DNA from: Branchiostoma floridae
Taxonomy: Eukaryota > Chordata > Leptocardii > Amphioxiformes > Branchiostomatidae
Assembly (NCBI RefSeq): GCF_000003815.2
Contig: NC_049987.1
Location: 22,496,516-22,560,515, forward strand
Direction of reading: 5' to 3'
Length of the DNA stretch: 64,000 bases
The notes under the pieces were generated by a model that searched no databases, had not been told where the DNA came from, and worked only from the letters and a program-made list of their open reading frames with translations. Of the stretch, positions 22,301 through 34,300 are shown piece by piece. Both the position numbers and the translations under genes were made by a program. Position 1 is the stretch's first letter, and every line of letters begins with the position of its first letter.

Positions 22301-25300
22301 ATTTGAGGACCGACACCTCTGCTTGGAGACTATGCCAACGCCCGTCCGACTTTCAGTGTGATGTACAACCGCTAATGGAAATCCGATTATCTGCACCATG
22401 AGGACTGATTACTGCTGTGGGCGTCCGAGCTCAGGCCATTACTGTAAATCAGGGGCTGCTGGTCCAATTCCCCGGATCGCTGAAGTAAATGAATTTGAAA
22501 TTTCTTCTCCATAGATTTTTCAGTTCATGATACCTTCTATTGTCACCGCGGTGCAGTGAACGGGTCAAGAATCGTCTAGGTTTTTACACCGATTAGTACA
22601 CGCTTTCAGGCAAGCTGATTTTTATGATTCATTGTCAACCAGGGGCTGTCGTTTCAGTTCCCTGATCGCACCAGTAAATGAATTTGAACTTTCTTCCATA
22701 GATTTTTCAGTTCATGATACCTTCTATTTACATCACGGTGCAATGACCAGGTCACGAACCATCTACTGTAGGCTTATTGGTAGTATTGTAAATCAGGCTT
22801 GTCCGATTCTCCTTTGCACTAGTAAACGAATTTGATATTTCTACCATATATCCTTCTCTTAGTGAGGCCTTCTATTGTCACCACGGTGCAATAAACAGGT
22901 CAGGATATACATCTAGGTTAACGTTTTTACGCCGATAAGTACACGCTCTCAGACAAGCTGATTTGTGTAATTCATTGTAAACCAGGGGCTGCTGGTCCAA
23001 TTCCTCAGGTGGCTGTTGTAAATGAATTTGACATTTCTACCATAGATTATTCTCTTTATGAGCTCTTATATCGTCACGGTGCGATGAGTAGGTCAGGAGT
23101 CATCCGTATGCCGATTGGTATATGTTCTCAGATTTATGCTGATTTATGTTGCAAAGCAACCGCATTTTGCATAAATTTAAGAGGCATAAAGTCGCAAAAT
23201 GAACCAAAGAAGCATATATGCAGCAGTTCTCTACCACTATACCTCAGTAGAGGAGGTGGACCCTATAAAGGTTTTGTAGTTTATGATAGTCACTAACTCA
23301 AAGCAGACGTGTAAACTGGATGAAAAAGAGACGAATTTGGCTAAATAAGGACAAATACGTTGCCATGGGTATTCAGTCTTTTGCAGTCTATCCGCTGGCC
23401 GGTCAGTTCACTCCTAGGTCAACAAAACCAAAGCATGTCCAGGTCAATAGATACAAAAGATCGAAGTTCTGCTGCAGTATACGTATACCAAGGTCACACA
23501 CAAATGGGCCCAAAATTGACCTTGGCCTTTGTCTTTCCAACACTTACCCACATACTAAATATCATTACAATCCCCCGAACAGTCTTCTTCGTTTCACAAC
23601 CTCTTTTTATTCTTCTGCAGACGTTTCGGTGACTGTCTGTCACCTTCATCAGTGCAAAATGAAATATACTAACGTTACTCGGTGCGATATGACCTATACA
23701 GTGCAAATCGAACTAAACCTACTGTGACGTAATTACTTGACACGGAATGTTCTCGAACGTGATACGTTAATCATCCTTGCCACTTTGTGACGTAGTGGCA
23801 AGGATGCGGTCCCAAAAAGTTCGATTTGCACTGTATAGGTCATATCGCACCGAGTAACGTTAGTATATTTCATTTTGCACTGATGAAGGTGACAGACAGT
23901 CACCGAAACGTCTGCAGAAGAATAAAAAGAGGTTGTGAAACGAAGAAGACTGTTCGATTGATCTACCAACCTGATGAAACTATTTACGGATCATTACAAT
24001 CCATTCAGAGGTTGACCACAGATATGCGGAAACGTCAGACAGACACACAGACACACCAAAAACTATACCTCCATTTTTCGTGGAGGTGATTAACTCATAC
24101 TAGGCTTTTATTCCTAACTTGCCAAAGTCCCCTATTACTATTCGGCCATGCTGCAGTCTGGTAGAGATTTAAGTTTATGATCCACTGCTCACCGATTTAC
24201 GTGTTCTATGTAGTTTCTACCAGACTAACTTACCCTTGCAATAGGGAGAATATTTGCCAGGGGAGTTTGGCCAGTGGCCATCATAGAGTTTCATTGACCG
24301 ACGCAATTAGGAAATGCTTAGTCCTTTTAGTTGTTGACCCTTATGGTCAAGAAAGCCTTTTAATCGGATTCTACATCTATACCCCAGTAGGAAGGCCTGG
24401 TGGAGGCTGTTGCCTAGTTATCTATTCATTGGGATTTTTACCACATAAATGAACTGATTGACATTACAGGTGGTTATCAACTTTTTGAGATGTTAACCCG
24501 GAGACCAGACTATAGGGTTGAGGGGGCAGATGATCTAAGCAAGCCTGACCTAGGCTCGTGTTCTCTCGCGAGATCGTGACTAGGTCATTCTCCGTGATCA
24601 AGATGTGCTGTCAGACATCGAGAATTTGTGGTATGTACCTAACATTTAAAACAGAAATTGCTTGAAGAAAATTTGGAGTAACTGTATTCATACGTGACTG
24701 ATGAACCTCTTCAGCGACATACGGATCAAATTTTCAACGACCACTGTCACCTTATTCAGGATCAATACTGATGACCAATCACTTCATAACGTAATCTCGC
24801 GAGAGTTACGGACACGTGGTCTAACTAACACGTGATCTTGCGGATACGTGTCGTCAGCAATTGGTCAAACGTGCCAGGAAGTTTATAACGCCCACCGTCT
24901 CTGTTCAGTGATGACTGGAGTGCCCTGATGTAAATGGCCTCCTTTATACCTCTTACAAAGCAGTGCTATTCAGAGTCCAGTAATCTGACTTTGTCCAGTA
25001 AGGCTTAGGTCACATTTCCAAACCTGGGCCCGGCCGGAATGTTTAAAGAAACGAAAAATTAAAATGCATACCTAGAAATATACACAAATTATGCCCCTGA
25101 ATGTTATGTTGACATTTTGTGTATTTTGATGTCTTTTATATCATTCTTTTCTCTCCCGAAAGCTGCCCGACCGGGCCCCGGTTTGGAAATGTGACCTAAG
25201 CCTAAGACGGTATTACCCCACGAGCATTCTCCTCAGACCTACAGACAGACTCCAGGGAGATGGAGTGGGGAGGTCAGCGGTTCAGAAACGGGACACGAAT

Positions 25301-28300
25301 CTGTCCGTAATTCACCCAAATTAAGGTATTGTCCACTCGGAAGCGGGAGTCGGCAGCCATTAAACCAAGTTAACCACTCCTATCGGAAATCTCTACACGT
25401 CCCTGACGACACGTGCACGGGCCCCGCATGCCGATAGATCATTGAGTTTGGATGATTACGTTGCTGCACACGTTTGGGCGAACAGTTGGTCGTTAATGTA
25501 TGAATGAAGACCTTTGTTGTAGATTCTCAATCAGTCTAAGTATTGGTCACAACAAAGACAGAACACAAATGCAAAAGTATCATAGATATGGTTTAGCGTA
25601 GAAGTTCGGCCTCTTCTCCTGTTTTGGTAATGTAAAAATGCAGGATTATATAAGTTAAGCTATAGTCGGTTTGTCAAAACGTATGAGGGACATACATTTT
25701 TCAGTGTTACTGTACTCATATGTCTTAGGTGAGGGAATCTACTTTCTATATAACTAAACATGATACTAAGATTAACATACATATAAAACACTACATCTTC
25801 TACAGTGTTTGGGGTACAAAATTGACCGATTCTCTGTTCCAGCGGATTGCGCTGATTACGTTGCTGCACACGTCTGGGCGAACAGTTGGTCGTTAATGTA
25901 TGAATGAAGACCTTTGTTGTAGATTCTCAATCAGTCTAAGTATAGGTCACATCAAAGACAAAACATTCATGTAGAAGTATCGTAGATTTAGTCTAACATA
26001 GAAGTTCCTTCTTCTTCCGTCTTTGTCATGTAAAAATGTAAGATTATATAGGTTAATCTATAGTCGGTTTGTCCAAAAGTATGAGGAATATAACTTTTTC
26101 AGTGCTACTGATATGTCTAAGTTGAGGTTATCTACTTTCTACTAACGCTAGTTCACCTTTATCCATGGGATAACCTATATTCGTTCGTTGAAAAAGGGGT
26201 ATTTAGGGATGTCAAGTCGTCGTTCAGCGGTTTAAAATTGTATTTTTTTTTCATAATATTACTAGTTTGAAACCACCGTTCGTCGAATTGTACAACGGAT
26301 ATAGGTTACCCCGCGGATAAAAGTGAAATAAATTAACTAGTTATAATACTAAAATTAACATACATATAAAACAACCTGCGACACTACATCTGGGTCAGAA
26401 AATTGACGGATGCTTTGTTCCATAGGATTGCACTGATTGCTTTGCTGCGCACGTCTGAGTGAACAGTTGGTCGTTAATGTATGAATGAAGACCTTTATTG
26501 TACATTTTTCCCAATCAAGCTAAGTATAGGTCAGAACAAAGACAAACATTCATGTAGAAGTATCTAGTCTAGCGTAGAAGTTCGGCTTCTTCTCCCTTCT
26601 TGGTAATGTAAAAATGTAGGATTATATAGGTTAAGCTATAGTCGATTTGTCAAAACGCCTGAGGAATATGAATTTTCCAGTGTTGCTCATATGTCTTGGG
26701 TGAGGTAACTTTCTATATAACTGAAAATCACATTTCTATCATTAACATACATAGTACAATTCACGACAATTAGTCTTGTACGGTGTCTGGGGTACGAAAT
26801 TGACGGATGCTTTGTTCCAGAGGATTGCCCTGATTGCTTTGCTGCGCACGTTTGAGGGAACAGTTGGTCGTTAATAGATAGCAGAGGTTGAACGCCGCGC
26901 ACATAACAGATGGGGTGGGGGCAGGGCGAATTCGTCTCTCTCATTTCCAATCTTTGGGCGCAATTCGGCGACCCAGATTGGTGGGAGATGGAGCGAGAAC
27001 AACCGGCGAACAAAACAACCCGTGCTGGGACATGGCGTCCTCACAAGGGAGGGTCATTTTAAGTCCAGGATTGCCTGAAAAGCAGGTCAAGCTTTGACCT
27101 GAGTGTACACTCCTGGTTACACAAAAAGTTGAAAGCTGCACGGAAATGAGCTTTTGTCAAAGAACATCTTTAAAGTGGGTTCAACCGTGCATATGTATTC
27201 AAGTCTGCATGAGGTCCGTATGTAAGTTTAAGTCTCTACAAGGCTTCACATGTCGACGGAGAAATGATAGAAATTGGACAAATAGAGACAGATAACATGC
27301 CAACGGAGTTAGCTGGGTTGCAGACCATATTCCTTGGTCAGATAACGCGTTTGACATGTTATCTGTCTATATTTGTCAATTTCTATCACTTTCCAGCAAC
27401 CTGCGGAGCTTGCTATGAATTCCATACAGACCCCAAACGGACTATATACGCACGTGTGAATCCACCTTAGGGGGACTGTGCGTACATCAAGTCCGTATGA
27501 GCTATATACGGAACCCATACGGACTTGATGCGCATCGAACAACACCCCTAACATAGCATACAGCAATTTGTATCTCCGGACTGGGTGTAGTTTTACGGGA
27601 AACCGCTAGGTACGAACGATTTTATTATCGATTGGATTGTATAACGATTATATGACGATTAGGCTATAGTTATTATCTGTGCGTCATGCGAACAGAAACC
27701 AAATTCGCCATCGTAAATCTATACGATAGCTGCTGATTGCTTTTAAGGTAGGTCGTGCCAAAGACCTCCTGATTGTGAATGGTCGTCGTAATTTGAGACG
27801 GCTGAGAACCAATCGGTCCCGGGTTCAAATCCAGCCATGTCATCACACGCATATCAACAGTATGAAAAGAAAACTACTTCGATTTTTCATGAAGCAAAAC
27901 GTAGGGTTAAAAAGCTACTCACCGACTACAAACAGCTGCATGGTTGTGGCCCCCTGTACGGAGAAGGCGCTGCACTGGTACTTCCCCTCGTCCTCCAGCC
28001 GGGCGTTCTGTATCCTCAAGTTAAACTCGCCTCCTTCCGTGTCGCCTACAATGGAGTAGCGGGAGAACTCGGGCGCCACCACGCTGCCGGCCGAGATGTG
28101 GTGATGTTTGGCCTGGGAAGCCCGGTTGTACCAGTGCCAGTTGACCACGTCCTGCTCGGACAGTCCGGACAGGGAACAGTTCAGAGTCACGTCGTGGCCG
28201 AGCAGCACAGCTGTGGACTGGGGAACCGTCCTGTAGACCGCAGCGTGCGCTACAAACACAGGGAACACAACAACTAAGAGCAGGCACAGATCACATTCCA

Positions 28301-31300
28301 TCCGGGAGGACCACATCTGTGTGTGCGGTAAGTGGGTGGGAGGTGTGAGAATCCGCGGCAAGCGTCCCCACGCAGGGAATGGAGCACTTAAGAACACGAT
28401 CTAACACACCATCAATCCCAATGGTTTCCTACAACACGCCGCACATCTCAAGCCCCCGTCACAAATCAAAAACTGAGCTCGACCGACGTGTCGTCTAGCT
28501 CAAAATGGGCACTTTCGGTGCGTGTCCAAAGTTCGGCCGACGTCCTCACGACTACTAGGGCTTTGGGCGATTTTTAGCAGCTCGTCCGTTTGGATTTAAA
28601 CCTCTATCCGTGCGATGTCAGCTGTGCACCAAAAAGGCAGAAAAGGCAATAAATTAAACTATTTTCGGAATGAAATACAGAGTCCAGTCCAACTTGTGAC
28701 GATCTTCAGCGAAAAATACAGTCTATGCTGATTTTAGAATTCGGTCTGCGTTCGCTTGAATTGTGCCGCCTACACTCTCCACTTCAAAGAAAAACCTATA
28801 GAATATTGGAGTATTCGTTTACACAACCAGTTCTGCTTCGTATCTGCTTAAGCTTACCTTTATTCATGAGATTATTTCTGGCACGACCTACTTTCAATCC
28901 AATCAGTGGTTTTCGGAAAGATTATAGCTCCGTCTGCTGCTTCTTTGGGCCATCAGGAGTGTTCAAATGTTGCTGATATCAAGTGAGAGCAGCGACTGCA
29001 TTTTATTGACAAAGAGCCAACTTTTCAACAGCGTCGTTTCGGGCGGATTCATCAGGTTTAACACGGCGTGGTTTAATTTACCTAAGAAGTGATGATGCCA
29101 CCTGCATACGGATCTATAACGTCGCTTTGCGTATGTAGCGTAACGATATGGTGTTTGGCGCAAAGCCCAGGGATCCTGGGTTAGTCTCCAAGCAGACCCT
29201 TATGCCTGGTTAAGATAGTATCTAAGCTGGACAAGGAGTATAGCAGGCCAAAGGGAGTCAAACGTACACCGGAGGTCTACCTGCACTGAAACAAGGAGGT
29301 GCATTTCTATTCAACAATGGTGTTGCTGCTCCCTCCCTGTAGCAATGTGCTACGGTGCTACACTCCTTGACCAGCTTTGATACTATTGTAAGGCACAGTA
29401 GGGTCTGCTTGGTGACTTATCCCGAGTTTCAGTCCTTTTAACCTTTAGAAAAGCACTCAACACGATTTTCCTCACTTCACTCGGGTTAAAATGAGTCCCT
29501 ATCTTGGGTTAGGGACGTCACTCGGATAGGAAGTTGAATGAAGTTCGTGTTAGAGGAGAGTCACATCTCAAGCGCGTTAAAGAACCACCACACTTATCGA
29601 AAAGAGTTGGGCCCTTCCTGGTGTGAGACGATCAAATGAATCTGTACGGATATGCAGCTTGTATTGTTCAGTTGTTATGTTACCTGATATGATAATAAAC
29701 TATAAGGAGGTTTATAGCTATGTGATACAAACAAACCAGGAAGATAATTATCTCTAAGCTATCAGTCATGGACGCTCGCAGTCATAGAATTCAAAATTAA
29801 ACACAACACAAAAATAACTAGAGATTCCCAATGTACACGATCACTTTGGTTACATCATGTCCTTCATCAAACGACAGTGTGCGTCGTGTGTGGCGTCACT
29901 GCTTTCGGTTCGTAATCTAGAGGTCCCGAGTTTGATACTCGCCGTACCCCCGACGTTGTGCACTTTACACGACGTTCCTCACTTCAACTAGGTGTGAAAA
30001 TGGGTACCTGACTTTGGTCGGGGAGGTAAATTAGGAAAGACTACCTTTACTTTCTGTCTGTACTGTGAATGTGGCACTGTTGATATAAGTTACTATATTG
30101 AGTGCAGTGACACATTGTCCTCGTCTGTCAAAGAGCAAATATGATTTTTTTTAATCGACAGTATTAATGATGATTGTCTTTCAGGGCTCCTCGCAAATAT
30201 CAATACTTCAGATAAATGCTTATGAAGACGTAAGGTACCAGACTGCACTGCTTTCAGAAGCAGCAGAGCGGAGAAGTGAATCGATGGTATTGTCAGGCAT
30301 CTGGTAGTGAGAAAATCAGCCGATATCTCACTCTCACTGCGTCAGGTCAACAAACACTACAATAGTTTTCATTTGACAAGATTGCGAGATTTGGACCCAT
30401 AAACGTGTAAAATTTTGGCCCACAAACTACTGATTTCGAGTATCACTGCATGAATAGATTTAGAAATAGAATTGGTAATAGTTAATTTTGGCATTTGCTG
30501 CTTGAACCCCAACCGATATCTCACTCTCACTGCGTCATTCGGACAAGAAATGGTTTTGATTTGTCAGTTTTGGACTCGAAAACGTGTAATACTTGGGTCT
30601 ACAAACTGCATCTAACTGATTCTGGGTATCACCGGATGAAAAGCGGGCTTTACCAACAGCAGCAAATGTCTGGTAATGGTTGATTTTTGTATCTGACGCT
30701 TGAGAAAACTATTATCAGACTTATGTAGAATTTACCGCTATTGTTAGGGCAACCAGTTCCACACGTATCGGTCTGACTTACCTTGGACATGATAGCTCAA
30801 ATAGCGCTTGGACTTAGATATGAAGAATAAACTCCACAAAAAGCTGGTTTTACCAGTAGCGACAAATACATCCAAGAAACCTATACTAATGCCGTGTATC
30901 GCCTAATGCAATCATTGCCAAATTTACCCAGTAAGTATCATTCTTGGCAAATCCCAATTTTTGTGCTGTGCTGACCAACTATTCATCAATAGATAAGCAT
31001 AGAGGTAAGGGAAGTCCTATAGCGTGGGGCCATTGTGTCTAGGGCACTATTCTGTGAGGCCGAGCACATCCCCCTCCTTCCACCGCCTTTTAACTCCCCA
31101 ACCGAACTCAGGTTCCCATTTTTACACCTAGATGGAGTGAGGAAAGTCATTAAGCCAGGGATACCAAGAATCGAACTCGTGACTTTTCGATCTCGTGCCC
31201 GCTTGCCTGACCACTTGGTCATTGGACGCCACACACGAGCTGGCTTCATACAAGCCGGGTTCACACTTGCGTATATATATATATATCCTCCTACCGACCT

Positions 31301-34300
31301 TACACCACTGTTTACAACTGACAGAGGTGTAAGACAAGGATGCAACCTCAGTCCTACTCTTTTCAGCTTATTTATAGATGATTTAGTTAAAGATTTAGAT
31401 ACCCCCGACTGCGACCCACCCTCCCTACACCACCTCCTCGTTTCTTGTCTACTTTACGCAGATGATGTAGTACTACTTTCAGAGTCTGAAACCGGCTTAC
31501 AATGTGCCCTTGACAGGCTTCATTCCTTCTGCGAAAAATGGAAACTGCAGGTGAACCTAAAGAAAACTAAAGCCGTGATCTTTAACAAATCAGGGAAACT
31601 CCTCAAGAACATAAATTTCTTATTTGGCGTAGATAACATCGAAATAGCAAACTCCTACCCCTACCTAGGCCTGACGTTGTCCTCGTCAGGTACTTATTCC
31701 TTAGCTAAAAAGAATCTGCCTCTAAAGGCACGTAAAGCTGTATTCGGCCTCAAACCTCTCACTCTTTCAACGATGTCCCCCAAGACTCTACTTAAGCTAT
31801 TCAATACGTGTATTAAGCCCATAATGTTATATGGTAGTGAGATTTGGGGTATAGACTGTGGAAAAGATAACTGCCCAGTGGAAAATATCCAAACCCGCTT
31901 TTGTAAAAATATTCTTGGCGTGCACAGGAATTCCTGTAACTCCGCATGTAGAGCAGAACTCGGAGTCTATCCAACAGGCATAGATATAGCAATCCGCATA
32001 GTTAAGTACTGGCTACGCCTTAAACAGTTAGATTACTCTACACACCCTTTACAAATAGACGCACTACTCTGTCAACAAAATGTACCTTTAAACAATCATA
32101 AGAAAACTTGGCTCCAACATGTAAAACAAATACTTGATGATAATGGTTATTCCTATCTATGGAACTATGCTCACTCTAGAATAGACAACAAACATATTTG
32201 TACATTGTTAAGGAAAAGACTGTCAGACGTGTATGTCCAAACCTTTTTCCAGCAATTGTCTAAAGATAACGGCAAACTAAGATTTTACAAACATATCAAA
32301 ACCGAATATGCCATGGAAACCTATCTATACCAGAACGACGCTGACAAGAGATCCAATGTATGTAAGATAAGAATCAGTGCTCACTCACTAGAGATAGAAA
32401 AGGGTCGTTATAAAAAAAGTGCCAGTTCAAGATAGATTGTGTAAATACTGTACGACGGATGCAGTGGAAGATGAAATACATTTTATATGTAACTGCCCCC
32501 ATTATGAGGACGAAAGAAACAACCTTTTTGACACAATCAAAACATTATTTCCAACTTTTCACCAGTTAGTAGACCTCAAAAAAACTATATTTCTGTTAAA
32601 ATCACAGAACCCACTAATCATTAAAGAAGTGGGACTTTTCATCAGCCACTGCCTCCAAAGAAGAAGTCAAACCACCCAGTAAAGAAAGTAGAAGCATGTA
32701 CATAGATAGCTGACGTGTGTGTATTTAGAATAGACACTTGTTACTTTTCACTGTCTGTATCATTGCAATTAGCCTACGGGCATGGATTTGCAAATAAATA
32801 TATTATATTCAAGTCCGTGTGAGGTCTTAGCTTCCACCATACTCCACAGTTCGCTAAAAAATATTAGAAATTGGAGAAATGTTAGACACATAAGAAAACA
32901 GAGGTGTTAGCTGTCTGGGGAGTATAGTATGCAACAAGTTAACTCCCCTGGCGTGTTATCTGGCTATATTTTTCAAATTTCTATCATTTTTCCGGCGACC
33001 TGTGGAGCCTGGTAGAGGATAAGACTTCCATACGGACCTCATACGGACTTGAATATATGCGCGCGTGTGAACCCACCTTAAGATTCTCCAGACCCAACGA
33101 CAATGGGAATGTTCGTCAAAAGTTAAGTTGTCCAAGAAATTAGACTCCGGTAATGGCTTCACGCCGTCCTCACCTCGCCACCCCGGGCCATCTGGACCTC
33201 CGTCTGTCACACATACGTCAGTTTTACAGACGTACAAGTCTTCCCTGACACCTTCCCACAGCCATTAGGTTGGGAAACGGTCTGTGGAGGCGTGATTCCG
33301 ATCTTCAAGTCAAATAATCGACTTCAGAAGTTCGGAATAGTGACCTTTGAAAGCTTCTCCACCTCTCCGCATTGACTTTTCCAAACTTTAAACGATGGTT
33401 TNNNNNNNNNNNNNNNNNNNNNNNNNNNNNNNNNNNNNNNNNNNNNNNNNNNNNNNNNNNNNNNNNNNNNNNNNNNNNNNNNNNNNNNNNNNNNNNNNNN
33501 NNNNAACGTGATATTACGAGTTCGCTCAGGTTTCTCAGGAAGGTCATTAATATCTGTCCCGGGTGTTCAATATTGCATTAGTTTCTGATCCCTCTTTGTC
33601 TAGTGCGAGAAGCGATGCGGGAATTGTATTTATAGTCTTTGTGGGGCGATATATCTACTGGTCAAAGTTATATGGCATAGTGAAAGTTCAAGTGTTGGTG
33701 CCCTTGTGACATTGTAACGTAACAGCCATCATCATCATCATCATCATAACGTAGCAATGGAACTGGCTGGTTGAGTCTTTGTGCGAAGCTGAAACTTTAA
33801 GATTCAAGTGTAAGATCCATAGTATCTAAGTTTGAAGTATCAGTTGGGCCTGTTTGGTGGATATTTTCCGGCGTATCTAGTTATGTTTAGTAGTAGTAAT
33901 AACAATAATTGAAATTATAACGTGAAGCTTAACTAGAGATTACTTGTTCGGTTTATCTCCTCTGTGTCACTAACTCTCAGTTGCTGTGTACTTATGGCAT
34001 CTTAACTAACTGCTCCTATTCCCTCAAACAGAGGTGTACTACCAGAAGGACCTGCCAGACGGACCAGGTAGTATCAGGCGTATATACGAATGTCGTAAAA
34101 ACACTGAAAAACAACAAGACTGAGCTGGATATCTATTCTCTATGTTCAAGTCACTATCTTTGTAATAGCTCGCGTATTACAGTGGTTGTTGGCCCTACCT
34201 CTGGAGCAAGAAGCCTTGAGTTTGGATCCCAGCAGCTTACCGGAAAGTGTCGCATTTCCTTGGACAGGAAGTTAAGCTGTGATCCGCTGTTAATTATACT

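Noticed and set aside
23320-23727. 135-codon frame at the inverted repeat
   Set aside because: Identical peptide occurs on the other strand because of the palindrome; neither shows a domain.
27837-28277. 146-codon plus-strand frame
   Set aside because: It is antisense to Ig exon 2, which has clear splice sites and Ig motifs.
31035-31286. First 84 codons of the 466-codon plus-strand frame as retrotransposon protein
   Set aside because: This part is an antisense SINE plus a MITE terminus; RT homology starts only at about 31290.
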